From Sediminibacillus halophilus (GTDB lineage Bacteria > Bacillota > Bacilli > Bacillales > Amphibacillaceae): a stretch of DNA of 64,000 nucleotides. A program made the translations under genes and the position numbers. Numbering within the stretch: the first letter of the stretch is position 1; each line of letters starts with the position of its first letter. The stretch covers positions 51,043 through 115,042 of the forward strand of contig NZ_FNHF01000008.1 in the NCBI RefSeq assembly GCF_900103695.1, read 5' to 3'. Below are positions 17,219-24,669 of the stretch, piece by piece. A model generated the notes under the pieces. The model saw nothing but the letters and a program-made list of their open reading frames with translations, made no database searches and was not told the DNA's origin.

Positions 17219-17756
17219 ATGGAAAATCGTCAGCAGTTGCGATCAATATAACTATCATGTATGGTCGAATAAACGTCTGTTTGAACATTTAAGAGAAATT
17301 CCGGAAAGCGTTATTCACCAAGAGGTAGAAAGTGTGTTTCCAACGCTTGCCACTGTGCTGGTGCATGCTTATTTCACGGAAACAATATGGTTAAGAGTAA
17401 TGCAGGGAAAGGCATTTGATACGATCGAAGAATATGTTGACCGGCAGGATTTGACACGCAGATTTGCACAAAAAAATCTCCATGAGATAGAAGCTGACTA
17501 CAAGCAGCTTGAAGCAGAATACCGGTCTTTCCTGAATGCCACCGCTGATCCTATGGTTACAAAGACAATTGATCATCCAGGATTCGGAAGAATGGAGATC
17601 ACAATTTTCCACTTATTATGCCATCTTATTAATCATGCGACCTATCATAGAGGGAACATTACTGCCATGTTGAGACAGTTGGGGTATAAAGGAGTTTCCA
17701 CTGACTATGTCGTTTATCGTATGAATCAAAAAAATAATACAATGGAATCTAATTAA
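17219..17756 (+). pseudogene. DinB-family gene broken by a one-base frameshift near its start
   Basis: ATG 17219 has a perfect AGGAGG 6 bases upstream, but its frame stops after ten codons (MENRQQLRSI). One frame over, reading from about 17241, the sequence continues as DQYNYHVWSNKRLFEHLREI and runs to TAA 17754-17756. That join is the normal N terminus of DinB/YjoA-type four-helix proteins. The rest has the expected metal-site histidines (LVHAY and NHATYHRG). The shift lies at about 17238-17241 and fits one extra base. The remaining frame has no good start except GTG 17334, which would drop helix 1. It is either a pseudogene or a sequence error. Confidence 0.75.
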
Positions 17757-17803
17757 CATAAAAATCCGAGTTAAGTTAAAAACTTTCATTATTTATCAAA
17801 AAG

Positions 17804-17850
17804 AAAACCGAACGAGTTCGAATAACAATTCGAATCATCGTTCGGTTTTT
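17804..17850. terminator. CCGAACGA-type terminator hairpin, copy 2
   Basis: AACCGAACGAGTTCGAAT and its near complement ending TCGTTCGGTTTTT close a 3-4 base loop. A-tract and T-tract flank the stem, so it can act on both strands between the DinB-like gene and the convergent pepQ. Confidence 0.88.
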
Positions 17851-17885
17851 GCTTCGGCACTATTTTTATTCCAGCCATTTCGTTC

Positions 17886-18980
17886 TTATTCGATTATCTG
17901 CAACGTTTTCGGATAGCTTGTCAGTAGTTCTGGTCCTTTTTTGGTCAGGAATATTTCATCTTCAATCCTGACGCCGCCCACCCCGGGCACATATATTCCA
18001 GGCTCCAGGGTAAAGCTCATTCCTTCTTTTAAGGTTAAATCATTTTCAGAAGTGAGTGATGGGTACTCATGTACATCGACACCGATTCCGTGACCGATTC
18101 GATGGGTGAAATACTCACCATACCCCTTACTTGCAATATGCTCTCGAGCGACCTGATCCATAGACCCGGCGGCATTTCCAATCAATGCAGCGTCAATCGC
18201 CTTTTCCTGTGCCTGCAGGACTGTTTGATAGATTTTCTCTTGTTCTGGGTCTATCTGTTTAAATGCGACGGTTCTGGTGATATCAGAACAATATCCTCCA
18301 AAAACGACACCAAGATCAAACAGAACAAGATCACCTGCTTCGATTTTATCCTGGCCCGGTGTTCCGTGAGGAGATGCTGTTTTTTTACCAGACAGCACCA
18401 TGGTGGAGAAAGACATCTCCCTTACACCTTGTTTTTTTAGTTCAAATTCGATTTTGGCCAGGATTTCCATTTCAGAAGCGCCCTCCCGGATGGCTTCTAC
18501 ACCGGTTTTGACACCGAAGTCTGCTAAATCTGCAGCTTGTTTAAGAATGGTATATTCTTTTTTGTCTTTAATTACACGCAAACCGGCCAGTATCTCTGTC
18601 CCGTCGACAATTTCAGCCCCTGGAACCGTTTGCTGTAATTGTTCCAATCTGGAAACAGAGAAATCATCTTTTTCAATGGCGATGGAATCGGGTGTTTTAT
18701 TTCGTTTTGTTAAGTATTCCTTGAATAGTGTCCAAGGATTATCCTGGTCCTTGTAGGTGAGAAAATCCCCTTTCCAACCGGAGGCGATGGCATCTTCTTT
18801 TTCCATTTCCGGAAGTATGAATAAAGACTCTCCGTCATTACCTGTGTATAGGGCCACCAGCCGTTCGTGTGGATCGGTATAATGACCGCTTAGATAGTAG
18901 ACATTTGCCTTGGAGGTTACCAGGGCGCTATCGAAATTGTTCTGTTTGAGTTTTTGTATCAACGTCTGCAATCGTTCCAT
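17886..18980 (-). CDS. pepQ: Xaa-Pro dipeptidase, M24B family
   Basis: The enzyme cleaves dipeptides with a C-terminal proline and is cytoplasmic. The 364-residue product has a creatinase-like N-terminal domain and a pita-bread catalytic domain. The five metal ligands are in place: D222 and D233 (FDLGVVFGGYCSD), H297 (HRIGHGIG), E326 (LEPGIY) and E340 (VRIEDE). There is no signal peptide. On the minus strand an AAGGTGG lies upstream of ATG 18980. A possible promoter (TTGTCA, 19 bases, TATACT) occupies the complement of 19012-19042. The nearest alternative, an aminopeptidase P, would be longer. Confidence 0.9.
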   Translation of the reverse strand: MERLQTLIQKLKQNNFDSALVTSKANVYYLSGHYTDPHERLVALYTGNDGESLFILPEMEKEDAIASGWKGDFLTYKDQDNPWTLFKEYLTKRNKTPDSIAIEKDDFSVSRLEQLQQTVPGAEIVDGTEILAGLRVIKDKKEYTILKQAADLADFGVKTGVEAIREGASEMEILAKIEFELKKQGVREMSFSTMVLSGKKTASPHGTPGQDKIEAGDLVLFDLGVVFGGYCSDITRTVAFKQIDPEQEKIYQTVLQAQEKAIDAALIGNAAGSMDQVAREHIASKGYGEYFTHRIGHGIGVDVHEYPSLTSENDLTLKEGMSFTLEPGIYVPGVGGVRIEDEIFLTKKGPELLTSYPKTLQIIE

Positions 18981-19128
18981 TAATCTCTTCCACCTTTCCT
19001 TGTCTTTTATTAGTATAACAAATTGGTCTGGGTTAATGACAATAATAGCAGGCTAAGAAGAATGAAATATCTTTTTAGCGGGAATTTTGTTACCATAAAT
19101 AATGAAGAAAAGAAAATATAAAAAGAAT

Positions 19129-19155
19129 TGAAACCTGAGGGGTATTTTATCCGTA
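19129..19155 (+). promoter_or_regulatory. Candidate ECF-sigma (sigma-W/M type) promoter of the PspA cluster
   Basis: TGAAAC (19129-19134), a 17-base spacer and CGTA (19152-19155, followed by AA) match the TGAAAC-N16-CGTA pattern of Bacillus extracytoplasmic-function sigma factors. A start near 19162 would leave a leader of about 40 bases before GTG 19201. B. subtilis pspA is known to be sigma-W controlled. Confidence 0.6.
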
Positions 19156-19200
19156 AACAGGAATATACAAGGAATTTTCTTGGAAAGATGAGGTGAACCA

Positions 19201-19710
19201 GTGGGACTATTTTCGAAACTGTTCAAAAAAGATCCACAAAGACCAGAAATAAAGGAACGATCCCCCTTGTCGATAGAGGTCGGCGATATTGTGACCTACG
19301 ATCTCGTTGATTATGAGGTGGTCGGAAAGATCACCTATCGTCAGGACAGTTATGAGTGGTTCGGATACCAGCTCCTCGAGGGGAAAAATACCCTATGGCT
19401 ATCTGCAGAGATGGATGAACAGCTGGAGCTTGGTATTTACCAATCGGTAAATCTTCCTGTATCGAAACCTTTTCCAAAACAACTGACTTATCAGGATTCC
19501 ATTTACTACCTTGATGAGCAGGGAGAAGCAAGGGTGGTAGGTGAAGGCAGGAGCAGAAACATAAACGGCAGGCAGATTCAATATGCTGAGTATTATGATG
19601 AAGCGGAAGAGCATTATCTTAGCCTGGAGGACTGGGGAGGCGAGATTGAGGCAAGTTACGGGTATGAAATTGCCCCATATGAAATTAAAATCATTGCAGG
19701 TTCCATATAA
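19201..19710 (+). CDS. DUF4178-domain protein, first gene of the PspA cluster
   Basis: The 169-residue soluble protein is mainly beta strand. It has the pattern expected of DUF4178: GDIVTYDLVDYEVVGKI early, then a YEWFGYQLL strand and a C-terminal EIKI. The N terminus (GLFSKLFKK) is a short basic amphipathic stretch that could touch the membrane. GTG 19201 is preceded by GAGGTGA. In E. coli the related yjfK protein lies beside the PspA homologue YjfJ, and comparative work links this domain with PspA and DUF350. Its function is unknown. The pspA start lies 17 bases after its stop. Confidence 0.8.
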   Translation: MGLFSKLFKKDPQRPEIKERSPLSIEVGDIVTYDLVDYEVVGKITYRQDSYEWFGYQLLEGKNTLWLSAEMDEQLELGIYQSVNLPVSKPFPKQLTYQDSIYYLDEQGEARVVGEGRSRNINGRQIQYAEYYDEAEEHYLSLEDWGGEIEASYGYEIAPYEIKIIAGSI

Positions 19711-19727
19711 TAAAGGAGGACTTACCT

Positions 19728-20396
19728 ATGTTTAAAATGTTCAAACGCGTTAGTACGATTGTAAACTCGGAGCTGAACTCCATGTTGGATAAAGCGGAAG
19801 ATCCAGTGAAAATGCTGGAGCAGTTCATGCGCGACATGGAATCAGATATTCGCGAAGTGGAAAGCTCAGTTGCGAAACAAATCGCTAATGAAAAAATGCT
19901 GAAACGGAAATATGATGACGCCCAGGCATTGGTCGATAAAAGGCAAGGCCAGGCGGAGAAAGCGATAGAAGCAGGGAACGAGGATCTTGCCCGTCGTGCG
20001 TTGGAGGATAAAAAGGACCAGCAAGAGCAAGCTGATACATTAAAAGAATCTTGGGAGAGGGCGAAGAATGATTCCCAGGTGCTTCGCGATAAGCTTGATG
20101 AAATGAAAAAAGAGTACCAGCAGATGAAATTGAAAAAAGATTCGCTGAAGGCTCGTGCCGAATCTGCAAAAACCCGGACAAAAATGAATCGGACGATGTC
20201 GTCGATAGGAAGCGACGATTCAAAACGGGGATTTGAACGCATGGAAGAAAAGGTTTTGCAATTTGAAGCGGAAGCAGATACATCTGACGACTTGTCTGAA
20301 TCAAGCAAGTCGCTTGATGATGAGTTTGAAAGTCTGGAAAAGAGCGGTGTAGATGATGAATTAGCCGACTTGAAGAAGAAACTCGGCAAGGAATAA
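19728..20396 (+). CDS. pspA: Phage shock protein A (PspA/IM30 family)
   Basis: PspA/IM30 proteins bind stressed membranes, oligomerise into ESCRT-III-like assemblies and limit proton leakage. The 222-residue product begins with an amphipathic helix (MFKMFKRVSTIVNSELN) and continues as a long Lys/Glu-rich coiled coil, including the conserved DPVKMLEQFMRDM. AAAGGAGG precedes ATG 19728. It is the second gene of a cluster with DUF4178, DUF4247, DUF350 and a spermidine-synthase-like protein. It could be called LiaH or YdjF in other genomes; the neighbours here differ from both B. subtilis loci. An intrinsic terminator follows at 20449, so it is probably the most abundant product. Confidence 0.92.
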   Translation: MFKMFKRVSTIVNSELNSMLDKAEDPVKMLEQFMRDMESDIREVESSVAKQIANEKMLKRKYDDAQALVDKRQGQAEKAIEAGNEDLARRALEDKKDQQEQADTLKESWERAKNDSQVLRDKLDEMKKEYQQMKLKKDSLKARAESAKTRTKMNRTMSSIGSDDSKRGFERMEEKVLQFEAEADTSDDLSESSKSLDDEFESLEKSGVDDELADLKKKLGKE

Positions 20397-20448
20397 GTAT
20401 TGCCGTAACAACCAGGGGATGGATTAGACAGTGAAGAAGTCACCAGTA

Positions 20449-20485
20449 AAAACCCTTGTACCTGCTATAGGCTGCAAGGGTTTTT
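20449..20485 (+). terminator. Intrinsic terminator inside the PspA cluster
   Basis: AAACCCTTG and CAAGGGTTTTT form a stem with a 17-base loop and five T residues between pspA and the DUF4247 gene. No clear new promoter follows before the next gene, so it may act as partial read-through control. Confidence 0.8.
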
Positions 20486-20527
20486 GCGGGTTTTCTTCCT
20501 ATATAGAAAGGAGGTACACCTTCCGTT

Positions 20528-21181
20528 ATGCACAAAATAATAGGTGTTTGTTTGCTGTCACTTGTCTTATTGCTGACTGCCTGTGGATCAGACCTTTCTC
20601 AGCTATCAGGTACGGAGGAAGAACCATCGGTGTCCGTAGAAGAAATTCCGGATGAACCGGATAGACAGGAAATAGAGGAGCAGCTAAAAGCTTCTTCCGC
20701 TCAGGATATCGAAGCTGTTTTTGCCAACAATTTTTATTTATTGGACGTCGTTTCTGGTGAAGATGCTCAAGCGAATGTCTATGCTACGAGACAATTTACG
20801 AGGGAACAGCTGGTTTCGCTTATCTCAAGTATAAAGGAACCCGATGAAAAAAGTGAGGTGAAAGATGGAGAACAGATATTGATTTATCCTGATTATTTTG
20901 TCACATTCAAACCTAGCGAGGAAGACCAGGATGTGTTGCTGATCGAAGTGGCTTCTGATCAATTCGTGCGAAGCAATTATTCACCCAATCACTTGAATGG
21001 CTTTTTTACTTTTTTACTGTTGAACAGGATGCTTGGTACTTCCAACTGGGAGAAATCCAGAATGGACCAATGCCGAAATGGCGCCTGTTATGGAGGCTAT
21101 AGGACGAGTGACCGTGGAGGATTGAACACAAAAAGGGGGATGTCTTCCTACCGTGGTGGTGGAGCGAGTGCTGGTAAATAA
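20528..21181 (+). CDS. DUF4247 lipoprotein
   Basis: The 217-residue product has a lipoprotein signal: Lys at residue 3, hydrophobic 4-15 and lipobox LTAC with C19, so it is anchored on the outer face of the membrane. The mature part starts with an acidic linker and carries the DUF4247 region. It ends with a Gly/Arg/Ser-rich tail (TSDRGGLNTKRGMSSYRGGG) that is probably disordered. Its only likely ribosome site, AAAGGAGG, is 14 bases from ATG 20528, which is long. The gene belongs with pspA and DUF350 in the cluster; function is not known. Confidence 0.78.
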   Translation: MHKIIGVCLLSLVLLLTACGSDLSQLSGTEEEPSVSVEEIPDEPDRQEIEEQLKASSAQDIEAVFANNFYLLDVVSGEDAQANVYATRQFTREQLVSLISSIKEPDEKSEVKDGEQILIYPDYFVTFKPSEEDQDVLLIEVASDQFVRSNYSPNHLNGFFTFLLLNRMLGTSNWEKSRMDQCRNGACYGGYRTSDRGGLNTKRGMSSYRGGGASAGK

Positions 21182-21201
21182 ATTTTAGAGGAGGGAAAGA
21201 A

Positions 21202-21603
21202 ATGGAAATGGGTCCGTTTATATCAACGTTTATTTATTTTATTATTGCTATATTGGTTGTGCTGGCCGGACTGGCTGTTTTTGAAACATTGACAAGGAAG
21301 TATCGCGATTGGGAGGAAATCGAGAATGGGAACGCTGCTGTTGCACTGTCCGTCTCTGGAAAAATCATCGGTATCTGTATTGTACTTTCTTTCGCTATCT
21401 ATCATAGTGTGAGCATTTGGGAGACAGTCGTTTGGGGCGTTTACGGTGTGGTGTTGCAAGTTGTCGCTTATTTGGTGTTCGAAGTGCTGACAAGAAAATT
21501 TTCGGTAGAGGTAAAGCTTAAAGAAAATAATACAGCAGTCGGCATTGTATCACTGGCTGTCTCCATTGGATTGGCTTTTGTAATCGGGGCATCCATTACA
21601 TAA
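21202..21603 (+). CDS. DUF350 (YjfL-type) membrane protein
   Basis: The 133-residue product is almost all membrane: four hydrophobic segments at about residues 7-27, 47-67, 74-94 and 112-131. Short charged loops such as RKYRDWEEIENGN and RKFSVEVKLKENN lie between them, and the two halves are similar (FETLTRKY/ENGNAAVAL and FEVLTRKF/ENNTAVGIV). That internal duplication is characteristic of DUF350. A GAGGGAAAG site precedes ATG 21202. In E. coli the homologue YjfL sits beside PspA-like YjfJ. It may form a channel or scaffold at the membrane, which is inference. Confidence 0.85.
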   Translation: MEMGPFISTFIYFIIAILVVLAGLAVFETLTRKYRDWEEIENGNAAVALSVSGKIIGICIVLSFAIYHSVSIWETVVWGVYGVVLQVVAYLVFEVLTRKFSVEVKLKENNTAVGIVSLAVSIGLAFVIGASIT

Positions 21604-21621
21604 ATACCAGTTGTATCACAT

Positions 21622-21669
21622 GGGTCTGACTTTACGTTTCAAAGAAGTCAGGCCCAACTTTATTTTTTG
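21622..21669 (+). terminator. Second intrinsic terminator inside the PspA cluster
   Basis: GGGTCTGACTT and AAGTCAGGCCC form an 11-bp stem with one mismatch, followed by a T-rich tail, between the DUF350 and spermidine-synthase-like genes. Confidence 0.8.
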
Positions 21670-21701
21670 CAACAGACTATGGAAAGACGGAGTGAATTTA
21701 A

Positions 21702-23252
21702 TTGGATCAACAAGCTGTCAGGCAAAGTAATTTTATCTATTGGGCTTCAGGAATTGTGTCGATTTGCGGGATTGTATTCGAGGTGCTGTTTGGTGCACTC
21801 GGATCCTATATCCTTGGAGATGGCGTCAAGCAGTACACATTGGTCATCTCTTTTTTCTTGACTGGAATGGGAATCGGCGCAAGTATAAGTGAAAAAGTGA
21901 TGAAGCATTTACTGATTGCTTTTGTTTATATTGAATTTCTTGTAGCGTTGATCGGCGGTTTTTCCAGTTTTGCTATGTTCGGAATTACTGCTTTTTCTCC
22001 TGATGGATCCGACGCGCTGTTTCTTTATATCATTACATTGACTGTAGGGGGATTGACAGGTCTGGAACTGCCTATTTTAATCAGGAAAGCGAACGAAATC
22101 GGTGTTGCTCTGAACCGAAGTACCGCCCGTGTATTGTTTTCTGATTATGCAGGGGGCCTGATAGGGGGACTTCTGTTCGTGTTTTTTTTGCGCCCGGCAT
22201 TGGGCATGGTGAAGAGTGCCTTTTTTGTCGGCTGTATCAACCTGTTGGTCGCACTTATCGTTTTATGGCTTTTTCGGAAAGAAATCAGCCATATAGCCAT
22301 TCACTTTGTGGTTGGCGGCGTCATATTGGTGACACTTCTGCTGGGTTTCTTGTTTGGGGAGGAAATGGCATTTAGCTTTGAACAAAAACTTTACCAGGAT
22401 CCTATTATCCATATGGAAGAAAGTCAGTATCAAAAAATCATCTTGACAAAGGACGGCAACGATACCCGATTGTATTTGAATGGAGGACTGCAGCTTAGCT
22501 CTACTGATGAATACCGCTATCATGAAGTGCTTGTCCATCCAGCCATGGCACAAGCGGACGAGCATCGAAATGTTTTGATATTAGGTGGCGGTGATGGAAT
22601 TGCTGCCAAAGAGGTATTAAAATATCCGGATGTGGAAAATATCACGCTGGTAGATTTGGACCCGGCAGTTGTTGAACTTGCCGAACAGGAACCGCATTTG
22701 CTGGAACTTAACCACGGATCATTGCAGGATGAAAAGGTGGAAATTATCCATCAGGATGCCTTTCAGTTTTTAGAGAATACCGATCGCTGGTTTGATGTGA
22801 TCCTTGTTGATCTTCCTGATCCGAATGATGAAAGTTTAAACAAATTATATACGAAAGAATTCTATTCGCTTGCTCGAAATCATTTGCGGCCTGAGGGGGC
22901 CTTAATGGTGCAGGCGACCAGTCCTGTATTTGCCAGAGACGTGTACTGGACCATATCCGAAACGATTGCCGCGACTGGATTGAATATAGAAAATTTTCAC
23001 GTTGATGTGCCCAGTTTTGGAAATTGGGGATTCGTCATGGGAAGCAGGAAAGAGATCCATGCAAACGAACTGGCAATAACTGTACCTGTCCGCTTTATCA
23101 CCAACGACATGATTCCTGGTTTAACAGTGTTCGGTAAGGATGAAGGCAATCCAATGGAAGACGATAAAGGTGAAACAACAGAATTACGGCCGAATACGTT
23201 AATTGATCCCAATCTAATTCAAAAGTACGAAAGGGCCTGGGAAAACTACTAA
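21702..23252 (+). CDS. Membrane-anchored spermidine-synthase-like protein
   Basis: The 516-residue product joins an N-terminal membrane domain (about seven hydrophobic segments, residues 10-235) to a C-terminal polyamine aminopropyltransferase domain. The methylthioadenosine/dcSAM-binding motif GGGDG is at residues 295-299, followed by LVDLDPAVVELA, and the catalytic-loop position reads DVILVDLPDP. Soluble SpeE has only the second part. TTG 21702 follows a GGAG 10 bases upstream. Proteins of this architecture occur with PspA and DUF350 in several bacteria. The substrate may be a polyamine at the membrane face, but catalytic activity is not established for this group. Confidence 0.85.
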   Translation: MDQQAVRQSNFIYWASGIVSICGIVFEVLFGALGSYILGDGVKQYTLVISFFLTGMGIGASISEKVMKHLLIAFVYIEFLVALIGGFSSFAMFGITAFSPDGSDALFLYIITLTVGGLTGLELPILIRKANEIGVALNRSTARVLFSDYAGGLIGGLLFVFFLRPALGMVKSAFFVGCINLLVALIVLWLFRKEISHIAIHFVVGGVILVTLLLGFLFGEEMAFSFEQKLYQDPIIHMEESQYQKIILTKDGNDTRLYLNGGLQLSSTDEYRYHEVLVHPAMAQADEHRNVLILGGGDGIAAKEVLKYPDVENITLVDLDPAVVELAEQEPHLLELNHGSLQDEKVEIIHQDAFQFLENTDRWFDVILVDLPDPNDESLNKLYTKEFYSLARNHLRPEGALMVQATSPVFARDVYWTISETIAATGLNIENFHVDVPSFGNWGFVMGSRKEIHANELAITVPVRFITNDMIPGLTVFGKDEGNPMEDDKGETTELRPNTLIDPNLIQKYERAWENY

Positions 23253-23336
23253 AAAGGAAAAAAGGGTATAACATTTGAATAGATCATTTCGTCTTGCTAG
23301 GATGAAATTAATCAAAATATTGGAGGAGTGAGAGAA

Positions 23337-24017
23337 ATGAAAGTGTCTTTCCACGGTCAATCAGCTGTGAAAGTAGTGACAGAAAAGCATACGATTTTTA
23401 TTGATCCATTTATTACGGGCAACGAAACATCCGATCTTGATGCAAGCAATGTCGAAGCTGATGTCATTCTACTTACGCATGGTCACAATGATCATGTCGG
23501 TGATACGATCGAAATCGCTAAACGGAATGAATCGCTGGTAGTGGCTCCGAATGAATTGGCCAACTATTTGTCATCACGAGGATTAAATACCCATCCGATG
23601 CATATTGGCGGCGCACATCTGTTTGATTTTGGCAAGGTCAAACTCACACAGGCTTTTCATGGCTCTGCGTTCACGGATGAAAATGGCGAGAGTATATATA
23701 CCGGAATGCCTGCGGGGATATTGCTGACGGTAGAAGGGAAAACAATCTATCACGCAGGTGATACGGGGCTGTTTTCCGATTTGAAATTAATCGGTGAGCG
23801 GAATGAAATTGACCTTGCATTTCTGCCAATTGGTGATAATTTTACTATGGGACCGGAAGATGCGCTGGTTGCTGCTGAGTGGATCAATGCGAAACAGGTG
23901 GTGCCGATTCACTACAATACATTTCCATTGATCGAACAGGACGGGGACGCATTTGCGGAGAAAGTAAAACCTGGAAAGGGTATAGCACTTAAACCGGGCG
24001 AATCGATTGATCTTTAA
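23337..24017 (+). CDS. ytkL: Metallo-beta-lactamase-fold hydrolase, UPF0173 (YtkL)
   Basis: The 226-residue product is a single metallo-beta-lactamase domain with the metal motif HGHNDH (H48, H50, D52, H53), AFHGSA, HAGDTG and a late PIHYNTFP. This is the UPF0173 arrangement. The substrate is unknown. ATG 23337 has GGAGG 10 bases upstream; the in-frame GTG 23328 overlaps that site and is rejected. It ends in a strong terminator at 24025, and the membrane enzyme gene lies upstream on the same strand without a terminator between them. Confidence 0.9.
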   Translation: MKVSFHGQSAVKVVTEKHTIFIDPFITGNETSDLDASNVEADVILLTHGHNDHVGDTIEIAKRNESLVVAPNELANYLSSRGLNTHPMHIGGAHLFDFGKVKLTQAFHGSAFTDENGESIYTGMPAGILLTVEGKTIYHAGDTGLFSDLKLIGERNEIDLAFLPIGDNFTMGPEDALVAAEWINAKQVVPIHYNTFPLIEQDGDAFAEKVKPGKGIALKPGESIDL

Positions 24018-24024
24018 CAGATGT

Positions 24025-24063
24025 AAAAGGAGCATCTGCCTAATATGGCGGGGCTCCTTTTTT
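24025..24063 (+). terminator. Terminator of ytkL
   Basis: AAAAGGAGC and GGCTCCTTTTTT form the stem, with an 18-base loop and a six-T tail, 8 bases after the stop. Confidence 0.9.
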
Positions 24064-24368
24064 GTTATATTGGCCGCTCTTGCCTTCGCTAGGTGTTCAG
24101 GGTCTAAAGACGATGATACTGGCTGATAGGTATCTAAACAGCGCCGTAGACGAAAAATCAGCATGAGGGAATCGAGGAGGTGGTGGAGTGAAAATCCTAG
24201 CGCAACCTTGGAAAAGAATCGGGTTTCTCTTGGAAAACGTCGGATGGATAAAGAACATTGGTGACAAGCAATCGGCTGCCAGCGTGAGGAATTGCAAGCT
24301 TTGTTTATGGAGAGCATGTACCTTATGGTCAACGCATACAATAGAACAAAACAGATGGGGGTGAAAAA
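24064..24368 (+). other. Stretch with a possible decayed small ORF
   Basis: No intact gene is supported. From ATG 24163 one frame reads MRESRRWW onward, meets TGA at 24256-24258 or close by, then continues in the same frame as REELQALFMESMYLMVNAYN and stops at TGA 24370-24372, overlapping the GTG of the next gene. The second half looks coding (amphipathic helix, GTGA overlap typical of coupled genes). It may be a small gene broken by a nonsense change, or chance. No ribosome site decides the matter. Confidence 0.25.
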
Positions 24369-24596
24369 GTGAAACAGTATGCGTTGTTGAGAATACTGCT
24401 GGCTTGTTTCTTTTTATATGTTGCTTGGCCGGAAATCGGCCAGCAGACTGGCCAGGCAGCAGGTTACTTCTGGGCCGGATGGCTGGCATTCTTTCTTCTT
24501 GTTGCCGGGGCGAATTTGGCTACACTTTTGCAAATGACCAAGCCTCCGGTCATGGAACAAAGAAAGGAGGAGCGGCTGGCACCTGGTAAAAATTGA
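24369..24596 (+). CDS. Small two-helix membrane protein of unknown function
   Basis: The 75-residue product has two hydrophobic segments (about residues 5-20 and 31-54) with a short loop, and a basic/acidic C-terminal tail ending GKN. I do not recognise a family. GTG 24369 follows GGGGGTGA at 4-5 bases. It precedes ytoI by about 70 bases. No conserved residues beyond the hydrophobic pattern suggest a function. Confidence 0.55.
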   Translation: MKQYALLRILLACFFLYVAWPEIGQQTGQAAGYFWAGWLAFFLLVAGANLATLLQMTKPPVMEQRKEERLAPGKN

Positions 24597-24669
24597 TGGT
24601 GGCATCGAACATCTGTATAATAACAAGTAGATAAAAATTATTAGTACAGATGAAAGAATGGTGAATAGC

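Noticed and set aside
24163..24372. Selenoprotein reading of the in-frame TGA
   Set aside because: No SECIS-like hairpin follows the TGA, and there is no other sign of selenocysteine use in the window.
24097..24489. 130-codon minus-strand open frame
   Set aside because: It overlaps the plus-strand membrane protein gene, has a Pro/His/Phe-rich composition typical of antisense frames and no ribosome site.
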